64,000 bases of DNA from an uncultured Flavobacteriales bacterium (GCA_905181585.1 CAJIYG010000001.1:186001-250000); one strand, 5' to 3'; numbered from the stretch's first letter, positions 18,148 through 30,224 are shown. The notes: generated from the letters alone by a model not told the origin. Program-made: numbers and translations.

Positions 18148-20454
18148 TTAATTATTATTCTTTAAAACTAAATGTTTTTCATTTGTCAATAACAAAGCAG
18201 GTAATAACACTAAATTTGATAGCATTGCAATTAATAATGTAATAGAAACTAAAAGCCCTAAGGCCACAGTTCCCCCAAAATCAGAAGCAATAAAGATAAA
18301 AAATCCACAGAATAAAACAATAGAAGTATATATCATACTAACACCAGTTTCTTTTAAAGCTTCGAGAACAGATTCCTTTACATTCCAATTATTACTCATT
18401 AGTTCTTGCCTATATTTTGCTAAAAAATGAATTGTATCATCAACAGAAATTCCAAATGCTATACTAAAAACTAAAATTGTTGAAGGTTTTAAAGCAATAC
18501 CAAAAAACCCCATAATAGCTCCTGTAAGTAATAGTGGAAGTAAATTTGGAACTAGAGATAAGACAACCATTCTTACAGAGCCAAACATCCAGGCCATAAA
18601 AATTGAAATTAAAATAATCACTAAAAAAAGACTTACAAATAGATTACTCAATAAGAATTTTGTTCCAGTTAAAAGTACTTTAGTTGTTCCTGTAATGATC
18701 ACATTGTATTTTTTAGAATCAAATAAGCTCGAGATCTTAGGTTCTAGATCCGACATTATACTATCCATCTTAGTTGTACTAACATCAGCAATACGAAGAC
18801 TTATTCTAGCTTCTTGATTTAGAGAGTCTAAATAAATATTACTTACATCCATTTCAGAATCAGTATTAGCTAAATAAGGAGTTAAAAATCTTTGTTCTTG
18901 GCTATTTGGCAAACTATAATATGAAGTATCATTATTGTAATAGGCTTGTTTGCTATACTTTAGAAAATCAATATATGATGAAGGTTTGGAAAACTCTTTA
19001 TATGACAAAAGTAGATCATTTAATTCATTTATTTTCTTCAAATTATAAGACTTAAATAAACCGTTTTTTTTCTTAGTATCAACAAGAATTTCTAATGGCA
19101 TAACACCACCATAATTTCTTTCAAAGAACTTTAAATCTTTATATAAGTCTTGTTTTTTATTAAAATCATCACTTAAATTTCCAGTAATTTGGACTTTTAA
19201 TAATCCAAAAACTCCAATAATAAAAATAAGGATGGTAAACTTATATATAGCTGATCTCTTATTTTGAATTAAAAAAGATAAATAATCTACTACATAATTA
19301 ATCCATCTCCTATCAAGGTGTTTTATATTCTTTGAATTTGGAGTCTTAAAAAAAGAAAACATAATTGGGATAATAAATAGAGAGAACATGAAAACTCCGA
19401 GAATATTAAGAGAAGAAACAAGTCCAAATTCTTGAAGAGATTGACTTTCTGTAAGTGTAAAAGCAGCAAAACCTGAAGCAGTTGTAATATTTGTTAGAAA
19501 TGTAATATTACCAATTTTGCTAATCATAATTTTGAGCGCATTATTTTTATCTCCATTTCGCTTAAACTCTGCATGAAACTTATTAATTAGAAAAATACAA
19601 TTAGGAATCCCGATTACTATCAAAACAGGAGGTACTAGTGCTGTTAAAAGTGTTATTTCATATCCAAATAAAGACATTGTACCAAAAGCCCAAATTGCTC
19701 CAATTACAACAACAATCATTGAGATTAGAGTAATTTTAATTGATCTAAAAAATAAAAATAAAATAGACGATGTAACAAATAGAGTTAACAAAATAAAAAG
19801 TAGAATTTCTTTTTTTAAATTTATAGAATTGATGGTCCTCATATAAGGCATGCCGGAATAAAATAGTGAAGCCTGATATTTTTCAGAGTAAGAATCTATA
19901 ATTTCTTTAATCCCCAAAATAGTATAATCTCTTGATTTAGAGTTAATTATTTCATTATCAAGAGTAATTAACATTATAGTTCCCTTTTTTGACCTATCAA
20001 AAACTCCTTCATAAAACTTTTGAAAGGATAAAACTTTTAATGCAGAATCTAAAGAATATTGTGTTGTAATAGTACTATCAAACCAAGGTTTAATATCAAA
20101 CTTTATTAACGAATCATTTTTCTCAAGTTTAGAAATAAGATTAATCGATATAATATTTTCAACTCCATCAAATTTTGATATCTCTGATGTAATATTATCC
20201 CAGAACTTAAAATTCTCTAATTTGAAAAAATCTTTGTCTTCAACAGCAACTGCCATTACGTGCTTAAGACCATATTTTTCTTGAAAATCTAAATTTTCTA
20301 AATAAACCTGATGGTCTGAGGGGAGTATTTTGGCTCTGTCAAAAGAAAATTTAACATCTAAAGCTTCATTAGCCATAAAAACAGTAGAAACTACTATTAG
20401 CAATAGTATTACTATCCTATTCTTTAAAACTAATTCTGATATAGAAGTCCACAT
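18148..20454 (-). CDS. RND-superfamily (MMPL/patched-type) exporter
   Basis: A 768-residue inner-membrane protein of two similar halves, each with one leading transmembrane helix, a large periplasmic domain and a five-helix bundle (clusters at about 210-370 and 600-760). The second half has [18 protein letters not shown], the MMPL-type intramembrane Asp motif. It is one polypeptide without an adjacent fusion protein or TolC gene, unlike HAE-type efflux pumps. Related proteins export lipids or hopanoids; the substrate here is unknown. Confidence 0.85.
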   Translation of the reverse strand: MWTSISELVLKNRIVILLLIVVSTVFMANEALDVKFSFDRAKILPSDHQVYLENLDFQEKYGLKHVMAVAVEDKDFFKLENFKFWDNITSEISKFDGVENIISINLISKLEKNDSLIKFDIKPWFDSTITTQYSLDSALKVLSFQKFYEGVFDRSKKGTIMLITLDNEIINSKSRDYTILGIKEIIDSYSEKYQASLFYSGMPYMRTINSINLKKEILLFILLTLFVTSSILFLFFRSIKITLISMIVVVIGAIWAFGTMSLFGYEITLLTALVPPVLIVIGIPNCIFLINKFHAEFKRNGDKNNALKIMISKIGNITFLTNITTASGFAAFTLTESQSLQEFGLVSSLNILGVFMFSLFIIPIMFSFFKTPNSKNIKHLDRRWINYVVDYLSFLIQNKRSAIYKFTILIFIIGVFGLLKVQITGNLSDDFNKKQDLYKDLKFFERNYGGVMPLEILVDTKKKNGLFKSYNLKKINELNDLLLSYKEFSKPSSYIDFLKYSKQAYYNNDTSYYSLPNSQEQRFLTPYLANTDSEMDVSNIYLDSLNQEARISLRIADVSTTKMDSIMSDLEPKISSLFDSKKYNVIITGTTKVLLTGTKFLLSNLFVSLFLVIILISIFMAWMFGSVRMVVLSLVPNLLPLLLTGAIMGFFGIALKPSTILVFSIAFGISVDDTIHFLAKYRQELMSNNWNVKESVLEALKETGVSMIYTSIVLFCGFFIFIASDFGGTVALGLLVSITLLIAMLSNLVLLPALLLTNEKHLVLKNNN

Positions 20455-20489
20455 TAGGCTAAAATATATTTATAGAATTATTAAAATAA

Positions 20490-21053
20490 TTAGACAGTCA
20501 TAATTTCTGCTTCTTTAGTTGCAAAAATACTATCAAACTTTTTTGTAAATTGATTTGTCAGTTCTTGAACTTGTTCTTCAGCATCTCTAACTAAATCTTC
20601 TGAAACACCTTCTTTGCCCAGCTTTTTAATTTCATCATTTGTTTTTTGACGAATATTTCTTGAACTAACTTTAGCTTTCTCAATTTCTACTTTAGTTTGC
20701 TTAACTAGATCTATCCTTCTTTCTTCAGTTAATGGTGGAACACTAATAATAACTTTCTCTCCATTATTTGAGGGATTAAATCCAAGATTCGCATTTACAA
20801 TTGCTTGCTCAATTAAAGGAATTGTAGTTTTATCAAAAGGCTGAATTGATATAGTCTGAGCATCAGGGGTTGATACATTAGCAGTCTGTGATAGAGGTGT
20901 AGATGAACCATAGTAATCAACATAAACAGTTCGTAGCATTTGAGGGGAAGCTTTTCCTGCTCTTATTTTTGATAGTATAACTTCTAAATGACTAACGCAT
21001 TCTTGCATTTGCTCCTTTGCTATATCAAGATAAAAAGTAATTTCTTCGTTCAT
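20490..21053 (-). CDS. frr: ribosome recycling factor
   Basis: Frr splits post-termination ribosomes with EF-G. The 187-residue protein shows the family features: an N-terminal helix, LSKIRAGKASPQML, SVPPLTEERRIDLVKQTK, and RNIRQKTNDEIKK with the essential arginine. It follows pyrH by 15 bp, the near-universal pyrH-frr pairing. Confidence 0.97.
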   Translation of the reverse strand: MNEEITFYLDIAKEQMQECVSHLEVILSKIRAGKASPQMLRTVYVDYYGSSTPLSQTANVSTPDAQTISIQPFDKTTIPLIEQAIVNANLGFNPSNNGEKVIISVPPLTEERRIDLVKQTKVEIEKAKVSSRNIRQKTNDEIKKLGKEGVSEDLVRDAEEQVQELTNQFTKKFDSIFATKEAEIMTV

Positions 21054-21068
21054 AAGTTCTTTACAATG

Positions 21069-21779
21069 TTATTGAAATTTTACTAAAGTTCCAACATTTT
21101 CTCCATTACATACTTTAGCTAAATTCCCAATAGTGTTCATATTAAAAACATTTATGGGTAATTGGTTTTCCTTACATAATGTAAATGCTGTAAGATCCAT
21201 AACTTTTAATTTTTTTTCATAAACCTCATCAAAGGTTATACTATCATATTTAATAGCATCACTATCTTGTTCTGGGTCTGACGAATATACTCCGTCAACT
21301 CTAGTTCCTTTTAAAATTATATCTGCCTCAATTTCTATCGCTCTTAATGCAGCTGCAGTGTCAGTTGTAAAATAAGGGTTTCCAGTACCAGCACCAAAAA
21401 TAACAACTCTATTTTTTTCAAGGTGACGCATTGCTCTTCTTCTTATATACGGCTCAGCAACTTGCTCCATCTTAATAGCAGTTTGTAATCTTGTATCAAC
21501 ATTTAATGATTCTAAAGCTGATTGCAGTGCCATTCCATTTATTATAGTAGCTAACATCCCCATATGATCACCTTGAACTCTATCAAAACCTGCTCCTTCT
21601 GATTGAATCCCTCTGTAAATATTTCCTCCTCCGATTACGATTGCAACTTGAACGCCAGTATCTGCAATGTTTTTAATTTCTTTTGCATAAGAACTAAGTC
21701 TCTTAGAATCAATACCATATTTTTTTTCGCCTATAAGAGCTTCTCCACTTAGTTTTAACAGAATTCTTTTATATTTCAT
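21069..21779 (-). CDS. pyrH: UMP kinase
   Basis: PyrH phosphorylates UMP to UDP. The amino acid kinase fold is shown by [11 protein letters not shown] at the N-terminus, [28 protein letters not shown], and [20 protein letters not shown]. Length 236 is typical. It is separated from upstream tsf by a terminator-like hairpin (21793-21820), so readthrough or an internal promoter must supply pyrH-frr. Confidence 0.97.
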   Translation of the reverse strand: MKYKRILLKLSGEALIGEKKYGIDSKRLSSYAKEIKNIADTGVQVAIVIGGGNIYRGIQSEGAGFDRVQGDHMGMLATIINGMALQSALESLNVDTRLQTAIKMEQVAEPYIRRRAMRHLEKNRVVIFGAGTGNPYFTTDTAAALRAIEIEADIILKGTRVDGVYSSDPEQDSDAIKYDSITFDEVYEKKLKVMDLTAFTLCKENQLPINVFNMNTIGNLAKVCNGENVGTLVKFQ

Positions 21780-21792
21780 ATTTTTAATAAAA

Positions 21793-21820
21793 AAAAAGAG
21801 ATTAAAATTAATCTCTTTTT
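21793..21820 (-). terminator. intrinsic (bidirectional-looking) terminator between tsf and pyrH
   Basis: A near-perfect inverted repeat, AAAAAGAGATTAA at 21793-21805 and its complement at 21808-21820, forms a stem with A- and T-runs at the two ends, so it could terminate on either strand. It lies just after the tsf stop on the minus strand and before pyrH. It probably attenuates rather than ends transcription. Confidence 0.7.
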
Positions 21821-21827
21821 TATAAAT

Positions 21828-22652
21828 TTAATTTCCTAAACCTAATCTCTTAAACATTAAAACAGTCATATCTTTTTTGTGATCATTTAAATATTGAGAT
21901 ACTGATTTTTTTCCATCTTTAATGAAAGCTTGATTAAGTAGAGTGTTTTCTTTATAAAACTTGTTTAATCTACCAAGAGCTATCTTCTCTAACATTTCTT
22001 CAGGTTTGCCTTCTTGTTTTGCTAAATCCTTAGCGACTTCAAGCTCTCTGTCAATAACTTCTTGAGAGATCCCATTTTTATCAACAGCCAAAGGGTTCAT
22101 AGCTGCTACTTGCATTGCAACATCTCTTGTAACTTGTTCTTCAGAAGAATCACTAAATCCAACTATTGTAGCAAGTCTATTACCGGCATGAATATATGAA
22201 CTTACTTGTTTAGCCTCAATTATATGACAACTTACTTCAATTTTTTCACCAATAATGCCAGTTTGTTCTATGATTTTTTCTGATACTGTCATATCTCCAA
22301 GAGATAATTCATTCATTTTTTCAGAACTACTAATATCATTCTCAAGAGCTGTATCAAGTATCTTGTATGCTAATTTTATAAAGTCATCATTTTTTGCAAC
22401 AAAATCAGTTTCACAATTTAAAGATATTAAAATAGCTTTTGTGTTATCTGAATTGTTTTTAGCAATAACTACTCCTTCAGAAGCATCTCTATCAGCTCTT
22501 TTTGCAGCTACTTTTTGTCCTTTTTTTCTTAACACGTCAACAGCCATTTCAAAATCTCCATGAGATTCTACTAATGCTTTTTTACAATCCATCATTCCTG
22601 CCCCGGTTTGTCTTCGTAATTTAGCTACGTCGGACGCTGTAATTTTTGTCAT
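21828..22652 (-). CDS. tsf: translation elongation factor Ts
   Basis: EF-Ts recharges EF-Tu with GTP. The N-terminal UBA-like domain (ITASDVAKLRRQTGAGMMDCKKAL) and the SLNCETDFVAKNDDF core motif, with the TDFV contact, are intact. The 274 residues match the shorter two-subdomain form. It follows rpsB by 18 bp. Confidence 0.97.
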   Translation of the reverse strand: MTKITASDVAKLRRQTGAGMMDCKKALVESHGDFEMAVDVLRKKGQKVAAKRADRDASEGVVIAKNNSDNTKAILISLNCETDFVAKNDDFIKLAYKILDTALENDISSSEKMNELSLGDMTVSEKIIEQTGIIGEKIEVSCHIIEAKQVSSYIHAGNRLATIVGFSDSSEEQVTRDVAMQVAAMNPLAVDKNGISQEVIDRELEVAKDLAKQEGKPEEMLEKIALGRLNKFYKENTLLNQAFIKDGKKSVSQYLNDHKKDMTVLMFKRLGLGN

Positions 22653-22670
22653 TTTCTTTAAACTTTAAAA

Positions 22671-23429
22671 TTATTTTTTACTTTCTTCAGAAATTTTCTT
22701 AGCCTTTGTTTTTTTCTCTAAAGATTTTTGATCTATTTCATTTGATCTTTCCTCCAAACCTTCAGCAACAGCTTTACTAAATATTCTTAGAATACATTCT
22801 ACTGATTTAGAAGCATCATCATTTCCAGGAATTGGAAAATGAACAAAAGAAGGATTAGTATTTGTATCAGTGATAGCAAATGATCTAATACCTAATTTTT
22901 GTGATTCTTTAACAGCAATATGCTCTTTATTAATATCAACAACAAAAATAGCCTCTGGCATTCTATTCATCTTTACAATACTTCCAAAATTGAGCTCAAG
23001 CTTTTCTCTTGTCCTACTTATTTGTAACCTTTCTCTTTTTGAAAGAGTATCAAATGTTCCATCAACTTTCATCTTATCAATGCTATCCATTTTTTTTATG
23101 GACTTTCTTATAGTAGCAAAGTTTGTTAGTAATCCTCCAGGCCATCTCTCAGTTATGTATGGCATATTTAATTCTTTAGCTGTTTCAGCGACAATATTTT
23201 TTGCTTGTTTTTTTGTTGCTACAAAAAGTATTTTTTTGCCGGACTTAGCTATTTGTTTTAAAGCAGCTGCTGCTGATTCAATCATTGCAACAGTCTTGTT
23301 TAAATCAATGATGTGTATACCATTTTTCTCCATAAAAACGTAGGGAGACATTGCAGGGTTATACTTCTTTTTTAAGTGTCCAAAGTGAACACCTGCTTCT
23401 AATAATTCTTTGAAATTTGTTCTTGACAT
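22671..23429 (-). CDS. rpsB: 30S ribosomal protein S2
   Basis: A 252-residue S2 with EAGVHFGHLKKKYNP at the N-terminus and ITERWPGGLLTNFATIRKS in the middle. The start at 23429 (MSRTNFKELLEAG) is preferred over an upstream in-frame ATG that would add 10 Lys/Asn-rich residues. The 92-bp leader after rpsI contains small hairpins described separately. The C-terminal tail is Lys/Glu-rich. Confidence 0.97.
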   Translation of the reverse strand: MSRTNFKELLEAGVHFGHLKKKYNPAMSPYVFMEKNGIHIIDLNKTVAMIESAAAALKQIAKSGKKILFVATKKQAKNIVAETAKELNMPYITERWPGGLLTNFATIRKSIKKMDSIDKMKVDGTFDTLSKRERLQISRTREKLELNFGSIVKMNRMPEAIFVVDINKEHIAVKESQKLGIRSFAITDTNTNPSFVHFPIPGNDDASKSVECILRIFSKAVAEGLEERSNEIDQKSLEKKTKAKKISEESKK

Positions 23430-23461
23430 GTTTACATTCTTTTTTTTTAGTTTAAGCAACC

Positions 23462-23507
23462 AATAAGTAGAAGTTATTTACTTGTCTTATTAGTTTAGAT
23501 GCTAAAC
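23462..23507 (-). promoter_or_regulatory. structured rpsI-rpsB spacer, possible rpsB leader element
   Basis: On the minus strand the spacer has a compact 6-bp hairpin, GTTTAG-CAT-CTAAAC (23507-23493), then a two-step stem-loop at 23491-23462 (outer AATAAG/CTTATT, inner AAGT/ACTT). Ribosomal protein S2 regulates its own mRNA leader in some bacteria; whether this is such an element is a guess. It has no T-run and is not a convincing terminator. Confidence 0.3.
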
Positions 23508-23521
23508 AATAATTAATAATT

Positions 23522-23908
23522 TTATCTTTTAACCCACTGGAATTTTTTACGAGCTTTTTTCTGACCAGGTTTTTTTCTTTCCACTACTCTTGGATCTCTA
23601 GTTAGTAAGCCTTCAGCTTTTAGAGCTGGTCTATTTTCTAAATCTAAAACACAAAGAGCTCTGGAAATTGCTAATCTAATAGCTTCAGCCTGACCAGTAA
23701 TACCACCACCATTTACATTTACTTTAACATCAAACTTATTTTCTATATCTAGAGCTTTAAATGGTTGAACAATTTTAGCCTGTAAAACTTCTACAGGAAA
23801 AAAATCTTTAAAATCTTTCTTGTTAATAGTAACGTTTCCTTTTCCGCTAGACATATAAATTCTAGCTACAGATGCTTTTCTTCTACCTATTGTGTGAATT
23901 GTCTCCAT
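23522..23908 (-). CDS. rpsI: 30S ribosomal protein S9
   Basis: A 128-residue S9 beginning [16 protein letters not shown] and ending [17 protein letters not shown], the tail that contacts P-site tRNA. The central [19 protein letters not shown] is canonical. It follows rplM by 3 bp. Confidence 0.98.
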   Translation of the reverse strand: METIHTIGRRKASVARIYMSSGKGNVTINKKDFKDFFPVEVLQAKIVQPFKALDIENKFDVKVNVNGGGITGQAEAIRLAISRALCVLDLENRPALKAEGLLTRDPRVVERKKPGQKKARKKFQWVKR

Positions 23909-23911
23909 ATA

Positions 23912-24367
23912 TTATATTAAGTCGTTTAAATTAAGAACTGTTGGTTTTTGAGCTTCTTTATCATGCTTAGAACCTGAAAAAATATAACAATTCTTTAAAA
24001 TTGCTGCCCCAAGTTTGTTCTTAGGTAACATTCCTTTAATAGCATGTTTTACAACTGAAGTTCCATCTTTTGCTAACATTTCTAAAGGAGTAATTCTTTT
24101 TTGTCCCCCCGGATATCCTGTATGACTAAAGATTTCTCTATCAGTCATTTTAGTGCCTGTCATTACAATTTTTTCTGAATTTATTATAACAACGAAGTCA
24201 CCACAATCAGCATGAGGTGTAAAGTTTGTTTTATATTTTCCTCTCAAAACTTTTGCAATTTTAGAAGATAGTCTTCCAAGAGTATGTCCTTCAGCATCAA
24301 CAAGAAACCACTGTTTATTAGCAGTAGCTTTGTTAGATGATAATGTCTTATAACTTAATGTATCCAC
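23912..24367 (-). CDS. rplM: 50S ribosomal protein L13
   Basis: A 151-residue L13 with WFLVDAEGHTLGRLSSKIAK, HADCGDFVVIINSEKI and SHTGYPGG motifs. First gene of the rplM-rpsI-rpsB-tsf unit, with a strong upstream promoter at 24401-24431. Confidence 0.98.
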   Translation of the reverse strand: MDTLSYKTLSSNKATANKQWFLVDAEGHTLGRLSSKIAKVLRGKYKTNFTPHADCGDFVVIINSEKIVMTGTKMTDREIFSHTGYPGGQKRITPLEMLAKDGTSVVKHAIKGMLPKNKLGAAILKNCYIFSGSKHDKEAQKPTVLNLNDLI

Positions 24368-24400
24368 GGTTTTAAATTTTATTTACTTATTAAAGGGGTG

Positions 24401-24431
24401 CAAAATTACACTTTTTTTATCTGTAGCAAAA
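24401..24431 (-). promoter_or_regulatory. Bacteroidota-type promoter for the rplM operon
   Basis: On the minus strand, TTTTG (24431-24427) is followed after 18 bp by TAATTTTG (24408-24401), matching the -33 TTTG / -7 TAnnTTTG promoter with normal spacing. The -7 box ends 33 bp before the rplM ATG. This is the clearest two-element promoter in the window. Confidence 0.75.
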
Positions 24432-24447
24432 TATTTTTTAATCAATA

Positions 24448-25638
24448 TTAATTAATGACTCCCATCTCCTTACCTATCTTTATAAATGCCATAACAGCTT
24501 TATCAATATTTTCAAGTGAGTGAGCAGCAGAAATTTGTACTCGTATTCTTGCTTGATCTTTAGGCACTACAGGAAAGAAAAAACCAATAACATACACTCC
24601 TTCTTCTAGTAATTTGTCAGCCATTAAACCTGCAATTTTTGCATCGTACAGCATGACCGGTACTATAGGATGAATCCCTTGCTTAATATCAAATCCAGCT
24701 TCAGACATTTTTTCTCTAAAATATTTAGTATTAGATTCTAATTTATCTCTTAAAAGAGTGGATTCAGATAAAATATCTAAAACTTTAATTCCTGCACCGA
24801 CAATTGATGGAGCTAAAGAATTTGAAAATAAATATGGTCTTGATTTCTGTCTCAAAATCTCGATAATTTCTTTTTTCCCAGAGGTAAAACCTCCCATTGC
24901 TCCTCCTAATGCTTTTCCAAGAGTCCCGGTTATAATGTCTACCCTTCCAACAACGTTGCAATGCTCATGAGTACCTCGGCCAGTAGGGCCTACGAATCCA
25001 GTAGAATGACAATCATCAACCATTACAAGAGCATCATACTTTTCTGCTAAATCACATATTTTATCTAACTGTGCAATATATCCATCCATAGAAAATACCC
25101 CATCCGTAACTATAACTCTATTTCTTTGAGATTGTGATTTAATTAATTGAACTTCTAAATCAGACATGTCATTATTTTTATACCTGTACCTTTCAGCCTT
25201 ACATAGTCTAATACCGTCAATTATTGATGCATGATTTAATGAGTCGGAAATAATAGCATCCTCTTTACTAAATAATGGTTCAAACAAACCTCCATTTGCA
25301 TCAAAGGCTGCTGCATAAAGAATTGTATCTTCAGTAGACAAAAAAGAGGATATTTTTTTTTCCAGCTCTTTATGAATATCTTGTGTTCCACAAATAAAGC
25401 GTACAGAAGACATTCCAAAACCATGAGTATCTAACGCATCTTTAGCAGCTTTAACAACTTCTGGATGAGAGGATAATCCTAAATAATTATTAGCACAAAA
25501 ATTAAGTACTTTCTTTCCTGTATCTACCTCTACTTCTGTGGACTGAGGCTGTATAATAATTCTTTCTTTTTTAAACAATCCGGCCTCGGAAATACTTGCT
25601 AATTCATTTTTTAGTTGTTGTTGAAATTTCCCTATCAT
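24448..25638 (-). CDS. kbl: 2-amino-3-ketobutyrate CoA ligase (glycine C-acetyltransferase)
   Basis: A PLP-dependent alpha-oxoamine synthase that cleaves 2-amino-3-ketobutyrate to glycine and acetyl-Co[20 protein letters not shown] and the PLP-lysine motif [13 protein letters not shown] are visible, and the length of 396 is that of Kbl rather than of BioF or serine palmitoyltransferase. No threonine dehydrogenase gene is next to it. It lies 24 bp after gdhA in the same direction, suggesting a joint amino-acid catabolic unit. Confidence 0.92.
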   Translation of the reverse strand: MIGKFQQQLKNELASISEAGLFKKERIIIQPQSTEVEVDTGKKVLNFCANNYLGLSSHPEVVKAAKDALDTHGFGMSSVRFICGTQDIHKELEKKISSFLSTEDTILYAAAFDANGGLFEPLFSKEDAIISDSLNHASIIDGIRLCKAERYRYKNNDMSDLEVQLIKSQSQRNRVIVTDGVFSMDGYIAQLDKICDLAEKYDALVMVDDCHSTGFVGPTGRGTHEHCNVVGRVDIITGTLGKALGGAMGGFTSGKKEIIEILRQKSRPYLFSNSLAPSIVGAGIKVLDILSESTLLRDKLESNTKYFREKMSEAGFDIKQGIHPIVPVMLYDAKIAGLMADKLLEEGVYVIGFFFPVVPKDQARIRVQISAAHSLENIDKAVMAFIKIGKEMGVIN

Positions 25639-25662
25639 AACGTATCTTTTTTAAAATAATAT

Positions 25663-27000
<1,338 letters not shown>

Positions 27001-27035
27001 TTATTATGTTTTAAATACGTTTAATTTATATACGG

Positions 27036-27043
27036 CAAATGTA
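27036..27043 (-). promoter_or_regulatory. -7 box (TACATTTG) for gdhA-kbl
   Basis: On the minus strand, TACATTTG (27043-27036) matches TAnnTTTG and ends 38 bp before the gdhA ATG. The -33 element is not clear. Confidence 0.45.
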
Positions 27044-27091
27044 TATTTTTTTTACAAAATTTATTATTAAACTACATCAATTTTGGTTTTC

Positions 27092-27099
27092 TATATTTG
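27092..27099 (+). promoter_or_regulatory. -7 box (TATATTTG) for the TonB receptor gene
   Basis: A TAnnTTTG match 21 bp before the ATG at 27121 in the divergent region with gdhA. Confidence 0.5.
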
Positions 27100-27120
27100 T
27101 AATATATTTAATAATATTTA

Positions 27121-29514
27121 ATGCAAAGAGGAATTATAGTAGTATTAATGCTGACATTGCTGATAGCTACTGTAGTAGCCCCGGCCCAAACTATAACAGG
27201 AACAGTTTTAGAGCAAGGCTCAAATGAAGTATTAATTGGCGTTAATATTATTTCAAATAATCAAGGGACATCAACAGATATTAATGGCAAATATATCTTC
27301 CAGTTATCTCCAGGTTTACACACAATTACTTATAAATATATTGGCTATGAAAATCAAATCAAAGAAATAAATGTTACATCAGAATCTAATTTAATTATTA
27401 ACATAGAGCTTAAATCTTCTTCTGAGAAATTAAGTACTGTTGTTGTCTCTGCGGGAAAATTTAATCAAAGAATTGAAGAAACAACTATTTCTATGGAGGT
27501 AATAAAACCTAGTCTTATAGAAAACAAAAACACCACAAATATTAAATCTGCCATGGAACAAATCCCTGGCCTAAACATTACTGACGGACAAGCCAACATA
27601 AGAGGAGGAAGTGGTTGGAGTTATGGAACAGGTACTAGGGTTTTAGTTTTAGTTGATGATATGCCATTAATTTCTGGTGATGCAGGTCAAGTTCAATGGA
27701 ATTTAATTGCAACAGAAAACATCAATCAAGTTGAAGTTATAAAAGGCGCAGCCTCTGCTTTATATGGATCATCCGCTTTAAACGGTGTGGTTAATATAAG
27801 GACATCATACCCAAAACAATCTGAAATAGATAAAAACCCTAAGCCTGGATTTACAAAATTAAATATGAATTTTGGATTAATAGACTTTCCAAGAAGAGAT
27901 GAATTAAATTGGAATGGTGAAAAAAGAAGAGCGTTTAAAGGACTTGAATTTTTACAATCTTATAAGATGCCAAAACTAGACTTATCAATTGGTGGTAATT
28001 TATTCTTAGATGATGGATACAGACAGGGTGAAAAAACTAATAGAAAAAGATTTAATTTAAATTCTCTTTACAAGAGTGAAAAAATAAAAGGGCTTAGTTA
28101 TGGATTAAATGCTAATTTTCTTTTCCAAAATACAGCATCTGTAATAATTTGGGATAGCTATGACAGAGCATATATTCCTTTAAACGGTGAACTAACCAAT
28201 ACAAATGGAGACACTTATAATGTTGATCCCTATGCAACATTTATAATTGGGAACAATAGGCACACATTAAGGACAAGATTTTTAAAAGTAATTAATGATA
28301 ATTCTACAATAGGGGATACAATAAACAATGTCAATAGATCAAAATCATATTATAGTGATTATCAATGGCAAAAAGATTTAGAAAAAATTAATCTGAGTTT
28401 TACAATGGGAACAACAAATGAAATTATTTTTGCAAATTCTAAGATATTTCAAGGAAGTAATTCCAGAAGAAATCACGCCCTTTACACTCAATTTGATAAA
28501 AAGATAGGGAAACTTAATATTTCCTCAGGAGCAAGATTTGAGTATTTTAGCCTAAATTCTGAAGTTAAGCATGTTATAAATGGTGACTCTATTAATAATT
28601 TCGCTATTGGAAGACCTGTTTTTAGAGCTGGTATTAATTATGAGCTTAGCCCTTCAACATTCTTAAGATCATCTTGGGGTCAAGGATATCGCTTCCCATC
28701 AATGGCTGAATTATTTGTGACAACTAATGCATCAGGAATTGAAATTTATGCCAACCCAGAACTTAAACCTGAACGAGGTTGGAGTTCAGAAATTGCAATA
28801 AAACAGAAATTAAAAATTCATAAATGGAATGGGTTTATAGATGTTGCTGCTTTTGTTATGAAATATAATGATATGATGGAATTTACATTTGGACAATGGG
28901 GAGACCCAATAACAATGCCGTTGTATGGTTTAGGGTTTAAGTCTGTGAATATTGGAGAGACACAAATTAGTGGTCTTGAATTAAGCTTTAACGGGCAAGG
29001 AAAAATTAATAATGATTTAAAAATAAATTTAATTGGCGGATATACTTACATGAATCCAGTTGCATTAGAACCGGACAAAGTATATACAGAAAGCATTGGT
29101 CAACTTGTAATTAATGGTGAAACAATAGGTCCAGAACTAACATATAATAATTCAAGTTCTGATCCATCAATATTAAAATATAGGTACCAACATATTGCAA
29201 AAATAGATATAGAATTTTTATATCAAGATTTTCTTTTTGGGACTAGCTTACGTTATAATGATTTTATGAGAAATATTGATAAAATATTTACTGATGAATG
29301 GATAAACCAAGAATTAATTCCAGGAATCAATGAAGCTAGAGAAAAGTATAGAAATGGTGACTTTATTATTGATTTAAGAGTTGGATACAATATTGATAAA
29401 AATTCAAAAGTTAGTTTGATTATTAATAATCTTCTTAATGAAGAATATATGAGCAGGCCAGCTGATATGCGTCCCCCTAGAACAATTGCTTGTCAATTAA
29501 GTTTCAAAATTTAA
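27121..29514 (+). CDS. TonB-dependent outer membrane receptor with carboxypeptidase-like domain
   Basis: A 797-residue receptor: signal peptide (hydrophobic 4-20, ending PAQ), CarboxypepD_reg-like beta-sandwich at about 24-100 (TGTVLEQGSNEVLIGVNI), a TonB plug at about 110-240 (VEVIKGAASALYGSSALNGV) and a 22-strand-type barrel to the C-terminus (RPPRTIACQLSFKI). No SusD gene is adjacent, so it is more like a siderophore, vitamin or metal receptor than a SusC glycan importer. The kdsB start codon overlaps its stop by one base. Confidence 0.92.
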   Translation: MQRGIIVVLMLTLLIATVVAPAQTITGTVLEQGSNEVLIGVNIISNNQGTSTDINGKYIFQLSPGLHTITYKYIGYENQIKEINVTSESNLIINIELKSSSEKLSTVVVSAGKFNQRIEETTISMEVIKPSLIENKNTTNIKSAMEQIPGLNITDGQANIRGGSGWSYGTGTRVLVLVDDMPLISGDAGQVQWNLIATENINQVEVIKGAASALYGSSALNGVVNIRTSYPKQSEIDKNPKPGFTKLNMNFGLIDFPRRDELNWNGEKRRAFKGLEFLQSYKMPKLDLSIGGNLFLDDGYRQGEKTNRKRFNLNSLYKSEKIKGLSYGLNANFLFQNTASVIIWDSYDRAYIPLNGELTNTNGDTYNVDPYATFIIGNNRHTLRTRFLKVINDNSTIGDTINNVNRSKSYYSDYQWQKDLEKINLSFTMGTTNEIIFANSKIFQGSNSRRNHALYTQFDKKIGKLNISSGARFEYFSLNSEVKHVINGDSINNFAIGRPVFRAGINYELSPSTFLRSSWGQGYRFPSMAELFVTTNASGIEIYANPELKPERGWSSEIAIKQKLKIHKWNGFIDVAAFVMKYNDMMEFTFGQWGDPITMPLYGLGFKSVNIGETQISGLELSFNGQGKINNDLKINLIGGYTYMNPVALEPDKVYTESIGQLVINGETIGPELTYNNSSSDPSILKYRYQHIAKIDIEFLYQDFLFGTSLRYNDFMRNIDKIFTDEWINQELIPGINEAREKYRNGDFIIDLRVGYNIDKNSKVSLIINNLLNEEYMSRPADMRPPRTIACQLSFKI

Positions 29515-30224
29515 TGAAAGTATTGGGCATTATACCAGCAAGATATAGTTCTTTAAGATTTCCAGGAAAGCCATTGGTAGATATTGCGGGAAAATCAATG
29601 ATTCAAAGAGTTTATGAGCAAGCAATAAAATGTAAAGATTTAAATAAAGTATTAGTAGCTACTGATGATGATAAAATCTTTAATCACGTTAAATTATTTA
29701 ATGGGAATGTCATTATCACAAGCTCAAATCATCAATCGGGAACAGATAGATGTGCTGAGGCAGTTGAAAAAATTGGTGAAGATTATGATATAATTATAAA
29801 CATTCAAGGGGACGAACCCACAATAAATCCATTTCAAATATCAAGCCTAATAGAATTATTAAAAAATTCTAAGCAGGGCATAGGAACATTATATAAAAAA
29901 ATTAAAAGCCAAAAAGAATTAGATGATTTAAACACAGTTAAACTAATTTTTAATGATGATTTTGAAGCAATAAACTTCTTTAGAGAAAATTTATTTGATA
30001 AACTTCTTTGCAATAAACATATTGGGATGTATGGATTTAGGAAAGAAACTCTTATGAAAATCACGATGCTACCATTAAGCATAAATGAAAAAAAACATAA
30101 TCTAGAACAGCTTAGATGGCTTGACAATAATTATAAGATAAAAGTATTAGAAACGAAGACCGAAAACATTTCGATAGACACAATAGATGATTTAAAAAAA
30201 TTACTTAATAACACTAAATTTTAA
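29514..30224 (+). CDS. kdsB: 3-deoxy-manno-octulosonate cytidylyltransferase
   Basis: KdsB activates Kdo as CMP-Kdo for lipopolysaccharide. The start at 29514 (MKVLGIIPARYSSLRFPGKP) shares one base with the upstream stop; an in-frame extension lies inside the receptor gene. The CTP-binding motif IPARYSSLRFPGKPL and IINIQGDEPTI are canonical. The 236 residues are close to the family norm of about 245. It indicates a Kdo-containing LPS. Confidence 0.94.
   Translation: MKVLGIIPARYSSLRFPGKPLVDIAGKSMIQRVYEQAIKCKDLNKVLVATDDDKIFNHVKLFNGNVIITSSNHQSGTDRCAEAVEKIGEDYDIIINIQGDEPTINPFQISSLIELLKNSKQGIGTLYKKIKSQKELDDLNTVKLIFNDDFEAINFFRENLFDKLLCNKHIGMYGFRKETLMKITMLPLSINEKKHNLEQLRWLDNNYKIKVLETKTENISIDTIDDLKKLLNNTKF

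Noticed and set aside
22870..23343. 157-codon open frame on the plus strand over rpsB
   Set aside because: It is the complement of a strongly conserved ribosomal protein gene, with no start context or family similarity.
27121..29514. SusC of a polysaccharide utilisation locus
   Set aside because: No SusD gene, glycoside hydrolase or sensor accompanies the receptor; it is followed by kdsB.
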